Positions 44,336-55,886 of a DNA stretch of 64,000 nt are shown piece after piece. The notes below the pieces were generated by a model. The model was not told the DNA's origin, made no database searches, and saw only the letters and a program-made list of their open reading frames with translations. The translations under genes were made by a program, and so were the position numbers. The stretch spans positions 3,791,501 through 3,855,500 of the forward strand of contig CM059558.1 of NCBI GenBank assembly GCA_030386875.1. The letters run 5' to 3'. Position 1 is the first letter of the stretch, and every line of letters starts with the position of its first letter. Source of the DNA: Morinoia aosen (Eukaryota > Arthropoda > Malacostraca > Amphipoda > Talitridae).

Positions 44336-45216
44336 ATTCCTCTAAAACTAAGTTCTTGTGTAACGCTTACGTCCGAGTTAACGGTATCATGGGTAGCGAA
44401 TTCCTGAGTGTTACATTAAAAGATCGCCTTTGAATGCATTGATACGTTTGAAATTTTATCAGGTTAGCATAGTTTAGGTAATGTTGATGAAATTTTTTCA
44501 CGGGTCCATGGATCCTATCCTAACCGAAACTATCCTGATAATATGTCACAGGATAGTTTCGGTTAGGATAGAATCGTAGGATATGTGAGGTTAGAATATG
44601 TTACGTTTGAATTTCTCCAATGTTTAAGGAATTTTTTCACTGGTCCACCTTGCTTAGCGATGACATTGGTTAAGTTAGGTTAAGATAGGTAGGGTTTGGA
44701 TTGGTTGAGATAGGTTAGGATAGGTTGGCAGAGGTTACGTGATGTTACGGCATTTTTTCACGAGTCAACGGTTTTTATGTTTGACATATCAGGAAAGCCT
44801 CGGTTAGCATAGGACAGGTTAGGATATGCTATGGTAGGATGGGTTAGGTTAGAATATGTTATGGTAGAATTTGTTGAGCATTGTTAACCGAATTTTCTCA
44901 CAGGTCTACCTAGCCTAACGATGACATTGGTTAAGTTAAATTTGAATAGGATATATTGGGACAGGAAAGGATAAGTTAGGATAGGATAGGTAGAAATATG
45001 TTAGGTTAGGATAGGTTAGGTAATGTTGACGGAATTTTTTCACGGGTCCACGTTTTTTATGTTTGACATGTTTTCATGATAGGTTTGGTTAGGATAGGTT
45101 GGTTAGGTTGAAATATGTTAAGTTGGAATTGGTAATGTTATGCTGATCAAATTTTTTCACGGGTCCACCTAGCGAAACGATGGCATTGTCCGTGGAATTT
45201 CCACAGGTCCTGCTAG
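44336..45216 (+). mobile_element. Helitron-like unit e (diverged 5' end, complete 3' end)
   Basis: It starts TCTATATATTATTCCTC, a diverged form of the usual end. It closes with CCGTGGAATTTCCACAG (45190-45206) and CTAG (45213-45216) before a T, as expected for Helitron insertion between A and T. Confidence 0.6.
44515..44571. repeat. Perfect 23-bp hairpin inside unit e
   Basis: The arms 44515-44537 and 44549-44571 are exactly complementary (CTATCCTAACCGAAACTATC... and its inverse), with an 11-base loop. The stem is built from the TTAGGATAG repeat, so it records a local inversion of that repeat. Confidence 0.75.
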
Positions 45217-46021
45217 TATACATAAATTTTTTGTGCTTAGGTGTGTTGAAAGTAACGGGAGGAGGCTAATCATATTTCAAGTACACATAAAATACTCCAC
45301 GACGATATAAAACACCTACGCATAATTCTAATTATCAATAATTTCCTATATTTTGTTAATCATGTTAGAAAATTTTCAGACCATAAATTTTCCTTTCCTT
45401 CTGTAACTTTAAGGTTACCTACGTATAAAATATTCATTGGCCTGCCGTCTCTTGAGTATTTAATAGGCAATTTAAAATAAGAGTTCTTGTGCTAGTGCGA
45501 AATTTTTACTTAGATTGACATATAGGTTATCATCGGAACACTTTAATATATAAAAATATATTAAAGTATTTTATAATATAATAACCCCCTATAATAACCT
45601 ATAATGCAATATAGATTATTATAGGAATACTTTAAAAATTACTTCATTGCTTAAAATGAAGCTGCGATGGGACGATTGCCTGGAAAGTTTCCCGCAAAAA
45701 TCATGCAATTTAATGAACCGCAATGATTGATTATAATTGATCAAGTGAGTTGAATGACTTTCAACGTTGTCATGATACAGCAGCCAGTTTTTAATTCACT
45801 GCCATAGATTTAGTATTGCTAGAAAAAACAAAAATTCAACTCATTCGCCAGCTTCCCTATTCTTCAGACAAGTTTCTTCGCTTCTTTCAGTAGTTTCAAA
45901 ATTTGAAGACGCTATTAAAAGCTTCCCGTTTGGAAAAAAGTTAATGGAAAAGTCAATACAAAAATAACTTCCATTAAATCACCGTTTCAATAAGTTTTTT
46001 TCGTATCTTTTCCAGATAAGC
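45217..46021. other. Intergenic stretch
   Basis: No gene was seen. An AT-rich palindromic patch (AATATATAAAAATATATT and relatives) lies at about 45540-45640. Confidence 0.4.
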
Positions 46022-46967
46022 CCCGTCACTGATGCAACACATAAGTTCACCCACTTGTAACTATGGACCGACCGGGGTTGAAAATTTGGCCGGGGCCGGG
46101 GTCGGGGCCGGGGTCAACAAATTTGTCATGGCCGGGGCCGGGCCGGGGCCGGGGTTATCAAATTTACCACGGCCGGGGCCGGGGCCGAGACCGGGGTTCA
46201 GCCCGTGTCAGGACGTGTCACGACGACGTAATGCATAACGCCGGTTAGTGGCTCAATGCATGTTGAATTTCGGTTGCGGTTAGGTGTGTATTTATGTCAA
46301 GTCAATAAAGTTTGTAGACTTGCAGTTGCAGTGTTTGTTGAATTTATTAATACAGAAACAATTATAGTAATTAAATGTACCGGGTGTTCCACAAAAATGT
46401 CCCCGACTTTTTAATTTATTCTATCTCCGCTTTAAATTAACATATTTGAATTGTCTTTTTTTCACAATGTGGTAAATCTTGTTTCCTTTTCGAATAATTT
46501 AATAGAATTAAAATTGCGATTTTTGGAGGAATCTAATACGTAAAATCAAAAGAAGAACCAATATAAAAGGGAACATTCTTTTAATGGCAAACGTTTTAGA
46601 ATCTCTGATTCCATCATCAGTGCTGTAAAACAAGGAATAAAAAACGATAATGATCAAATTGCGAAAAAGTTATAAGAAATTAATATCACTATACCTTCAT
46701 CGAAAAATAGCTACGCTTTACCATTAAAAATAAAAACACAATTTCTCTTAAACATTCGAAGCCATACGTGCATATACACCTAAATTCTAGCAATCAAACC
46801 AACACACAATAACATCTACACAAAGTAACAGAACTGCATACACACACAAACACACACACGGACACACACACATTCCAACACACTCCTTTCTACACAGTTG
46901 GGGCAATATTTAATTTCATCGCACTTTGATTATTATTTAGCTCAGGTCTATGGGTAAAAATGAACAA

Positions 46968-47830
46968 TTATTCCAAATTTCTAAGGTCAAATTCTTCTGC
47001 AGTTCTACCGAGTATAGAGAAATTGGAGCTTTTGAAAGGGTGGTTTGAACTATGGCAATGATCTCTGATGGCTGACTGAGAGGGAGATGAGTATGGACGG
47101 CCGATTCTATGGGAGATACCAGAGTGTTGGCTGTGACGAATAAATTGCTGGAGTGTGGTACTTCCAACATAGGACTGCAGGCAGCAATCACATTTATACA
47201 CAAGTAGACACAACCATTTCTCAGGCACTCTTCCAAACGCTCCTTCCTATTGAAAAATGAACTTACTTTAAAAATATTTCTATAAAATGGTAACACGCCA
47301 ATGAAAGTAAAATGAGAGTGTATCAGAGATAAAAGATACTTTCTCATCTCCTTGAAAAGATAGCCCAAGAAAGAGAGCTCGACAAAAACTTTCTGCTTTG
47401 GTGAGGTCAGAATTGTACACAGAGGGGAAAGTTTTTTGTCTCAAATATTTTTAACCAGATTGTTAATTAAAGAGACAGGGTATTTATTTTGTACAAGTGA
47501 CTTTGTAATGTATTTCACTTCCTAATGAAATATTTTAAATGAATTTGAAGTACAGTATGCTCTATGCAATAATGTAGTGACACTTGTTTTACTATAATCC
47601 TTGTAAATGCAACTGAAGAAATTGGTATATAATCCCGTAAATGTAGGTTTTCTATAAACAGAGGTGGTGAACGTTGAATTAGTTTTCTTTGCTAGAACGT
47701 CTAAAAATGGCAATTTATCATTCTGCTCGATTTCCATTGTAAAATTTACTATGCGTGATATCCGTTCATGTAGTCAAAGAATTTTAGGGCCTCTTCCTGT
47801 GAACGATGTGTAGTGATCGCCCTCAGCCGC
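46968..47830 (-). pseudogene. Penelope-like RT C-terminus plus GIY-YIG endonuclease, decayed
   Basis: Read on the minus strand, the pieces are EEALKFFDYMNGYH (about 47820-47760), MEIEQNDKLPFLDVLAKK and TSVYRKPTFTGLYTNF (47737-47522), NIFKVSSFFNRKERLEECL (about 47275-47210) and LVYKCDCCLQSYVGST, RHSQHSGISHRIGRP and SAIRDHC (47228-46968). They follow the Penelope order of RT end, linker and GIY-YIG domain. The CDCC cysteines and YVG core are present. Frameshifts and stops separate the pieces, and the RT catalytic part is absent, probably removed by the sequence at 47830-49720. The element is not functional. Confidence 0.68.
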
Positions 47831-49718
47831 ACTTCAGCCTAATTTCATAAAATATTAAAAACTAACATCCTAAAATTAAATTATACAAATGTAATTATTT
47901 TTATAATTTTACAAGACCAAATTAATTCGATTAAACTCAAAATTTTACCAAAAATGTGTTTCGAAAATATTTGCCGTTCACGTTTCCTTCCGTCACTTCC
48001 GTTGGAAACATTCGCGTAGAACCATTTCGCAAGCTTCCGCTCAAAAGAGCATATAAGGCCGACTTTTCAGGCAGAGGCGTCATTCTCGTACAGATCCTCC
48101 TGAATAGTGCTTGGGCCCAGAGCGGGCAATTGTAAGTATCAAGTGTTAATATTAAGTATTTTAGTATATATATTAACTTGTCTATGTGTTGTGAGCTCAT
48201 TTTTGTGAACATGCACTATGTTTCCTTTGTGTCGGTGTTAGTTAGGCACCAGCCTCAAGCTCACTGCCCCATCTTTGCCATTGTTTTCGTGTTTCGTGTT
48301 TACTAGTCTCCGATGATACCGTATTGTGCTGTCAGTGTTAGACGATGTTGGCATTAGCTCCTTAGATATTTTTTAGTGCTGAACATAGCGTTTTAAGACA
48401 CTTTGCTGTCCACAAAGATCATTTGTAAGGAAGTCCAATTTTACTTCCCTGAATTTAATTTAGCGTTGTTAGCTTTTTTTTGCTAAGTCACTGTAACTTG
48501 CTTTCCAGCTTCAGTTGGTTTGTTATTCTGTTGTGCCTTTTTATATGTAATTTTTCTGCGCCAGAAGCAGTTCTGGCTCATCTAAATTATAGAGAACAAG
48601 AGTCCTCACCTTTTCTCATGCCATTTTTGTACCTTATTTTTACTTCTAGTTGTTAGTTCATACTCAATCATGTCTTGCCTTTAGAAATTAGTCCCTGTAC
48701 GGGAAATTTAAATCTTCAAGTCTCATGCTGAGTGTTGAGTGTAGTTTTGCTTTTGACTCAAGTTACAACCGCCAACTGACAGCAGTTGGCTGGCTATTTT
48801 TGGAATACCTGGAAGCCAAACCAGTATAATTAAATTCCATTAGCAAATTACATAACGATTATATACTCAGTTGTGTTGCTGCTTGTGATATCAGTGGAGC
48901 TTTTTACCGGTTGGTCTTGAACACCGGTTCTGGGTGTTAAGATGATTCAGGCCGCAACTCGGGCGCTAGAGCTGCGGAACTGACTTAGCACTGGACTCTT
49001 CCACTGTTCCGCTGTGAGCAGCAGATGCACCAGTCTCGCACATGCGTATGAATAGACTCAAATTTTGTGTTCAAAATAATCCAAGTTACCTGCTCCCTCA
49101 CAGGATCGACGGGACCACACATTCAAGCACTCACAAACACGTATGAAACCAAACCCTAACCTCTTAATTTAAGGAGCTTACCTCCTCCAAGTGTTCCCTC
49201 CAAGCTTCTCCTCATATTCAAATTTCACTATACTGGAAGGCCTGCATCCCTGCAGCTAAGCCACTAAAATCTCCAGTTGAGACCATTGGGTCGAGAGTCC
49301 CATTCTTACCGAGTTTTCCCAACCGGTAACAAATCCCATACTCAGCACTCAATTCCTCACTCACTTAGTGTCGGAACCTCCCACACTTACACCATCATCG
49401 ACTTCACACTCCAGTACGCGCTTCACAAGCCTGAGCTGAACGAATCGTCTGAAGTCCTGCAACCACCTCGGACTCTCCCCAAGATCGTCTCTCGAACAAG
49501 AATCAAGCCTTGCTCTTCGGAGTGCAACCTTCTCCTCAATAAATCCCATACCGGCGAGTGAAACTATTCTCTCATTTTCCCCCGGTGTTGGCTTGTGGTA
49601 GTTTTGTTGTTGATTGTAGACGCTTGAAATATTGCGTCCGAATACCGCCTAACTCCTTCTGAGTCAGAGGCCGTAATCCATTCATTTAGCTATTAAGTGT
49701 GCTCTACCAGGAGCACTG
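47807..49718 (+). repeat. Possible long LTR with primer-site remnant inside the Penelope element
   Basis: It begins TGTAGTGATCGCCCTCAG, has a TATA-like CATATAAGG at 48049-48057 and AATAAA at 49537. It ends ...CCAGGAGCA just before CTGGTGACCCGCC, which resembles the TGGTGACCC primer site of many arthropod Ty3/gypsy elements. No second LTR or target duplication was found, so this may be a truncated element. The 94-codon frame at 49277-49561 lies in it and has no known match. Confidence 0.32.
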
Positions 49719-50670
49719 GTGACCCGCCTTTGTAAAAGAACATCTCCTTGTGAAATCGATAAATTCCTCGATATTCAACCTTTAAAAGTCAAATTCAATT
49801 GTTTCCCCCACTTTGGGAGAACTTCATAGATGCATTCACATTAGGTATTTCACAGTAGGTACTGCACAAGGTTTTTCACACTAGGTATTTTATTCCTTGT
49901 TTTACAGCACTGACGATGGAATCAGAGATTCCGAAATGTTTGCCATTAAAAGAATGTTCCATTTTATATTAGTTCTTCATTTCATTTTCTGAATAATTTA
50001 AGGTTTTGAAAATCGTTTAATAACCACTTTACAGTGATCGATTTGCTGAAAGAGGCAGAAAAACTATTTGTTCAAAGGAAAAGTTTTAAAACCAACACTG
50101 GTGATCTTCATTTCTCAATACCTACTGTGAAGGAACGCGTTTTCAAAACATCACCTCCATCATTGATAATTCTTCGACAACGAGTTGAAGTGTTTCAAGA
50201 ACTAAAAGAAAACGTTGAAATGATCCGCAAAACTCTTCGTTTAATAGTGGTTAGAAGTAATGCTTGCCTTGAGAGAAATGGTGGGTATGTCGAAGGATGC
50301 TAAATTGCTTTTTTATTTCAACTTTATTTAATGTATTGATTTGTTACTCTTTTAAGTTTTTGTTTGTTCGATTTTTTGGAAAGTGCAAAATAAGGACGAA
50401 TATCAATATTGTTTTAAAATGTCTTCCTTCGAAAAATTAATTTTTCTATCCGTTTCAGTTAATCGATCAATGTAAAGTGGTTATTAAACGATTTTCAAAA
50501 ACATAAATTATTCGAAATAAAATTAAAATTTACTACATTGCGAAAAAATGAAAATTAAAATATGTAAATTTAGAGCGGAAATATGATCAATTAAAACTCA
50601 GTGACATTTTTGTGGGACACCCGGTATAATGACTAAAAGTAGTGCGTCAGCAGTATGGGATTAGTTTTAC

Positions 50671-51258
50671 ATGTCGGTGAAGAGTGTAGAAATTGAAGTG
50701 TGCACCATTTGTGAAGCAAGTGAACGACGAGGAGCGGCTGGTGCATCTCAGAAAACTTTCTCAACTAAATATTTATGGGGCCATCCAAAATCGACACAAA
50801 ATGATCAATTCCTGGAAGCCCAAGAAAAACCAAACAACAAAAAAAATTTGAAAATAGAAACAAAACGAACAAGAAGAAAAACTAAATGTCTATGTATTGA
50901 AAACAAACAAAAACAGTTTTGGCTGCAGCAGTGGCAAAACTGCCGATTGTAGCAAGTCGTCTTCGTCTACTGGCTAACAGCTGACTTTAATAGAAAAATT
51001 GACTCAATCTAAAAACTGGGAGCCAAATAATACTGACCAAATACATAAAGAGAAATTGTTAATTTACTGGCTTTCTGACGCGCTCAATCCTTACGACCCT
51101 ATGGAATTGAAAATTTTTTTAATTTTGTTTGGTTTTTGAATAAGAAGTTCCAAGTTCCATCAGAGAAGGTAATTAGAACAAGACAAATTCCGGACCTCAG
51201 TATCCAAATTCAGTTTGCTATTTCAGAGGAAATACAAAAGTAAATTAACGAAAATATA
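50671..51258 (+). pseudogene. hAT transposase N-terminal remnant (BED finger)
   Basis: The frame from 50671 gives VCTICEAS and KTFSTKYLWGHPKST, a BED-type zinc finger in which the last His is Gln (STQND). After a stop near 50950, a shifted frame continues with LTLIEKLTQSKNWEPNN, KLLIYWLSDALNPYDPME and IRTRQIPDLSIQIQ, characteristic of hAT transposases. The SINE at 51257 cuts it off. The TA-flanked element lies just upstream of the ATG. It is inactive. Confidence 0.6.
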
Positions 51259-51551
51259 CCGTGTGCCATAGGTTTCGCCGCCGTGCGGCCGGGACCCGGG
51301 TTCGAAACTCGGCGCTGGCAGTGGCGATTTTCTCTGTTGGGTATAGGAGAAAAATTCCAAGCACAATACCCCACTCTACCCAGGTGTCTGAAATGGGTAC
51401 CGGTCTTGACCGGGGGAAAGCGTCATATGGCGTCCTGGCGTTAGTTATAAGGCATTTGAAAATCCAATGTACAAGGTGATATGTATCAGGCTTGATTGGA
51501 AATAAAGCATCCGTAGATGCCTTCATTATTATTATTTTTATTATTATTTAA
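51257..51551 (+). mobile_element. tRNA-derived SINE, second locus
   Basis: It has box B GGGTTCGAAACTC, the same body as the 17532-17823 unit (GATTTTCTCTGTTGGGTATAGG, GTACCGGTCTTGACCGGGGG), the TATCAGGCTTGATTGG tail, AATAAA and (ATT)n. It is a single unit inserted into hAT coding sequence. Confidence 0.75.
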
Positions 51552-51781
51552 AATAGTGTCATCTCAATAACTGCTGATATTAAGACCTCTCCAAGTCGAG
51601 ATTCTTCCTGTCAATAACTGCGCACTGGATTATAATTACACTGGATGGGAGCATAGATCCTGCTTTTTCTTCTCAGTGACTGCATGTTCTTCAGGATTGC
51701 AATGAAATCGCAAATCTCTTGAGAAATCGTTTTAAATTTGTTTAAAAGACCCGTGAATTTTTCACGTGCGGATAGCCGGGC

Positions 51782-53027
51782 ACACTACGCTTTATTCACT
51801 TCAAATTATTAATCCAAGTCAAGTTCAAATTTATTCAAATCAAGTTAAAATTAATCCAGCCCTAAGTTGAATTAAGAATCGACATAAATCACTCGTTAAT
51901 TCGAGCGTTTTTTGTATTAAAAATGTATCTGTTGGATGTGATGAGCAAGAAAAACGTTTTCCTTTCAGCAAGGAATACATAAAATTTTTGCAGTATAAAA
52001 ACAAGCTGTCGTAAAATGTGCTAAGTATCCAGCCTCAAGAGGCAGATTGTGATTCAGATCTTTGAGCGGAGTAACAGTTAGAAGTCAATTATAAAAACTT
52101 CGTATTATACTACATATTAAAGTCTTTTATAATTCTAAATTAATGGCAGTATGCATCCATTCAAATAATTATGTTCAAAGGCACTTTTATGTAACAGATA
52201 CACATAGTATCGAGGATTTATTTACACTCATTTAAAGATTTACATGTCTGAAATTCCACTTTATCACATTTATAAAATCATATGTGCATGCACTTACAAA
52301 TGATTGCCACTGGACGAAGTGTAGATTTAACCTTCAAAAGAAATGAGCAAATACGATTCACTGAGTACTTATGTACGATAGCATGTGAGTACAATTTATA
52401 TGAGTGCATTACTACACAGATACAATTCTGCAATAGCAATAAAAATTGTGGCATCCCTTCAAATGAATAGGCCTAGGCAAATATATCATCTCGATCGGTG
52501 AAAAAACTTGAAACTTGTTTTACAGAAATCGTTTGAACAAGCAAAAACAGACTTCGTTGCTATATTTTTTTAAAGGTTGAATCTACATATCATCCAATGG
52601 TAATCTTTCGTAGTTGCATGCATATATGACTTTATATATGTGATAAAACGAAATTTCACGCATATAAATTTCAACATGAGTAATTAAATCCTCGATACCA
52701 CTATGTGTGTGTGCATGTGTAACATAAAATTGTCTGTTAACATAAATGTTTTAATGGATGCACACTGCCATTAATGTAGAATTGAAAAACAACTTTAATG
52801 TATAGTTAATACGAAGTTTTTATAATTCATTTCTATATGTTACTCCGCTCAAAGATCTGAATCACACTCTGCCTCCTGATGCTCGATACATAGCACGTTT
52901 AATTTGAATTTGACTTACATTTATTTGAACTTGACTCGGATTAATTTGAATCTGACTTGGATTAAATTAAACTTATCTTGGATAAAATTGACCTTGACGT
53001 GGATTTATTTGAAGTGAAAAAGGTGTA
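51782..53027. repeat. Large foldback with AAGTCAAGTTCAAATT arms
   Basis: Outer arms (about 51782-51870 and 52895-53027) share imperfect repeats such as TTCACTTCAAAT and AATCCAAGTCA. Inner arms (about 52028-52225 and 52690-52885) share CAGATCTTTGAGCGGAGTAAC, ATGGCAGT(A/G)TGCATCCATT and ATCGAGGATTTAT in inverse order. No protein is encoded. Confidence 0.55.
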
Positions 53028-53335
53028 GTAAAAAACTAAAAACCCCGGCCAAAACCCCGGTTTAGGGCACAATTTTGCCGGGGCAGAGGCCTGCAAAAAT
53101 TGTCGGGGATTGCCGGGGCCGGAGCCGGGGTCAGCCAAAATGGCCGGGGTTGACCGGGGCCGGGGCCCCGGTCGGTCTATACTTGTAACTTTCAAAATAA
53201 TGCACCAATCGACTTAAAATTACTCATAAACGAATGAATGTTTTTCTCTTTCGTTTCAGTTACAATTTGAAATCGGTAGCTGCATTATTTCGAAAGTTAC
53301 AAGTGGGTGAACTTATGTGTTGCATTAGTGGCGGG

Positions 53336-55005
53336 CCTTATTTGGAAAGTGCCGAAGTTTTTTCTGCAGTGAATTATGAGCAAATTGAGTCTGCGCAGGC
53401 ACGGAGGGCTTACATTGGTACTGCATTTGGGTTTCTGTGCAGTAACTAAATTTTGGTCTGTAATGAATATCAGTATTTCATGGAAAAGCATGTTTTAAAA
53501 TTATTTTACGAAAATATATTAGGCATAAATACATATATTTTTAGAATTATGAAATGATGTCATATTATACATTGACATTTCTGCCGATTCTTAAACTTTT
53601 GACCTCTCATCAGGCCCTTTAAAAGCTAAATAATAAATATGTATATCATAATTGGTGTAAGTCGCACAACAATGCGCGTGTTTCGATTTGTGCACTCCCA
53701 GTTTATGCACTGAAGTTTTTTCCAACAGATTTCAATCGCTAATTTTTTTTAAATCTTCGAGAGTGGTTGAGCACCCTGTTCATTGTTAGTGTGGGTCTGA
53801 TTACAAGGTTTTGAACAGTTTGAGTTACTGCTATTCTCCATGTAATAAAAAGCAACATGATATCAACTAAGTATATTCGGACCGAACCAAGGGATTTTAA
53901 ATAATTTTACATATTGTTCGATACACTTCCAATTTGCTCCAATAACACGTTAAAGGCACTTGGAAAACGATCTGAACTTGTCACAAACGAATTTATAGAC
54001 TACTTTGTGGTGAGATTTGTTTTCAAAACATCCAATGTTCTATGATGTAATCCTGTCTTTTAAACGAACAAAATAGTGTAATCGATAGGATTTGGATCTG
54101 GTGATAAAGGAAATCATTCTTCCTTCGAAATGAAGTAGGGATTATTCGACGCCCACCGCTTGTGTTTATTTCGTTGCTTCGAGATTGGGTACCTAAATAA
54201 GCTGAAATGGCCTTTTCTTGATTGCATTTTTTCGTTGAGAGGAATATTGATTTTCTTTAAAAACAGTTATGGTAATTTTCTCGGTCGAGTGTGATTCTTA
54301 GTTAAGAAACTAATCGAATTAGTTCCGTGAAAGCTTAAAAATGCAGGTTTGACTGCTGCACCCTGCAGAACCTTCTGAAATCTGGTTGTCAACCTTTGTC
54401 CGCAACACTCATTATTCTTTTATTATTACTGAAAACAGAGGGAGGATGGTAAAGCACGAACTAACAAACAAACAAAGAAGAAAACGCAAACAAATGAATT
54501 TGGTTGTTTTATAAGGATAGATTATGTACATTCTGAGCATTTTTTTCTTTGCGCAGGTACCGTGTCCAGTGATCATCAATAACAGCAGTATTTAATGCGA
54601 ACAACCCTTGAGCCGCTGGCGATTTGAGAAGAAGTTTGCGTCTTACAGGGCCCTTTCGAAGGCATGATGACCTGACTGTTTTCTGATGCTTCGATTGCTG
54701 CTTGCCAAAATGTTCCTGCAAAACCTTGCTAGGTGCAAAGCTTGATGTGAAAGCTTTCACAGAAACTTTTTTAACTAATAAACCGACCTCCAATAAGGTT
54801 TAATAGTACATGTTTTGTTTATGTGAATTATGTTTTGTGAACAAAATATTTCATCTTAAGTAAAAAAGTAAAATTAAATGCGAGAAAAGTATCAAGTTTA
54901 AAAATAGAGGGTTCCGTTTAACATTTTTGATTAATAGTATAGTCTGGCTCCGACTGTATACCTTAGCCATGCAGGGTATCCCACAAAGGTGTACTCTATT
55001 TTGTA
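53336..55005. other. Intergenic stretch
   Basis: No recognised gene. A 94-codon minus-strand frame at 54509-54793 is basic and lacks family motifs. I left it unannotated. Confidence 0.35.
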
Positions 55006-55569
55006 GAAACTATCAGCCTTGGGCGTTGCGATAAGTAAAGTGATAATGCGATAATATCGCTTCGACCGAAAATTTACGGCATATCGTTTATCGCAAGACT
55101 GGAAAAACTGTCGCTTATATTTATCGCTTTCAAATTCCCCGCGATGAATTCAGCGATTAAGTAGAAAACGAAAAACCGTTACGGCGGGAAGTTACAGACT
55201 CATTGTTACGCGGCAAACTGATGCGGCCAGGGGCCTGGCGGCCCGAGCTTCTGTTATCACTAGAGTGCCAGATTGTTTTTTTTAAGGCGGAATTTCCGAA
55301 ATTTGACTTTTTTCTGTCAAACTGGCGTCAAAATTCTGGCTTTGTGAGGCCTTAATTGGCTTATTATGGAAATTTTAATAGGGCAACCCTGGTTGTCACT
55401 GTTTCTTTGAATCTCCCCCAACTGAACGCATCTGATCTCAAGTATGTATTTTATAATGCTACCAACAATCCAAGGTTTCTTTGTGTGTTATAACTTATAT
55501 ATACTTAATTTTTATTACATATTGCTATCTTAACTAAATATCTAATTAAAATATATTAATATCGGAGTA

Positions 55570-55612
55570 AAAACGTTTCAAGCCTCAGCTCATCATCAGT
55601 CATATCTGCAAG
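55570..55612 (-). repeat. Penelope-type inverted-repeat motif inside the hAT
   Basis: On the minus strand CTGATGATGAGC, a short loop, GCTTGAAACGTT. This has the same CTGANGA-hairpin-GAAACGTT layout as the Penelope ends at 46.6, 49.9 and 59.7 kb. No Penelope coding sequence is adjacent. Confidence 0.4.
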
Positions 55613-55886
55613 TACAAAATATCTTTCTATTATCTAGACACTTGTTTGAATGCATGAAGGATGAGCAAATATAATAATTTTATATATTTTTTTGCGTTTT
55701 GAGGTGCGCTTCGCGCGAAGCTTCCGCGTGCCTCCCGTTCGTACGAACGTCGCTTAATTTTGTGTTTTAACTTTTCCATTTTAGGAATTCGTTCAGGTTC
55801 TTCCGTTTTATAAAGCGTTATTAGTGTAGCGGTGGGTGCGCTTCAGTGTTCGGGAATAGTGAATTTAGTGATTAGTGAGTTTCAAG

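Larger units (their letters stand above)
46502..49990 (-). mobile_element. Penelope-like retroelement with inverted ends
   Basis: It is flanked by a 10-bp direct repeat GAATAATTTA (46492-46501 and 49991-50000). The edges carry an inverted pair (about 46546-46650 and 49885-49985) containing AACATTCTTTTAATGGCAAACGTTT and the CACTGA(C/T)GATGGAATCAGAGATTC hairpin, as in Penelope elements with inverted pseudo-LTRs. Coding remnants on the minus strand show reverse transcriptase C-terminal and GIY-YIG sequence. The middle (about 47800-49720) is unrelated LTR-like sequence. Confidence 0.6.
46381..50624. mobile_element. TA-flanked long-TIR element, interrupted by a Penelope element
   Basis: The ends CCGGGTGTTCCACAAAAATG and (inverted) CCGGGTGTCCCACAAAAATG are flanked by TA. 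Without the insertion at 46502-49990 the element is about 745 bp with inverted ends of about 190 bp reaching the TAACCACTTTACA(G/T)TGATCGATT block. The core (50034-50303) has an 89-codon open frame with no recognised family. TA duplication and size fit a Tc1/mariner-type MITE, but the family is not established. Confidence 0.6.
46062..53181 (+). mobile_element. hAT transposon with GC-rich ends, filled with later insertions
   Basis: The ends TATGGACCGACCGGGG and (inverted) TATAGACCGACCGGGG are flanked by the 8-bp duplication CTTGTAAC (46054-46061 and 53182-53189); 8 bp is the hAT signature. Next to both ends lie (GGCCGGGG)n-type repeats (about 46075-46200 and 53040-53170). Transposase remnants lie at 50671-51258. 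Nested inside are a TA-flanked element, a Penelope-like element, a SINE and a foldback. Confidence 0.72.
46022..53335. repeat. Host palindrome split by a hAT element
   Basis: Left arm 46028-46061 plus 53190-53206 (GATGCAACACATAAGTTC..., CTTGTAACTTTCAAAATAAT) is the inverse of 53272-53330, with about 65 bp between arms once the insertion is removed. This was a small foldback element before the hAT landed in its left arm. Confidence 0.6.

Noticed and set aside
46032..46248. Gly/Pro-rich frames at the hAT left end
   Set aside because: They are translations of the CCGGGG subterminal repeat of the transposon.
54509..54793. 94-codon basic frame on the minus strand
   Set aside because: No recognisable domain, promoter or repeat context could be shown.
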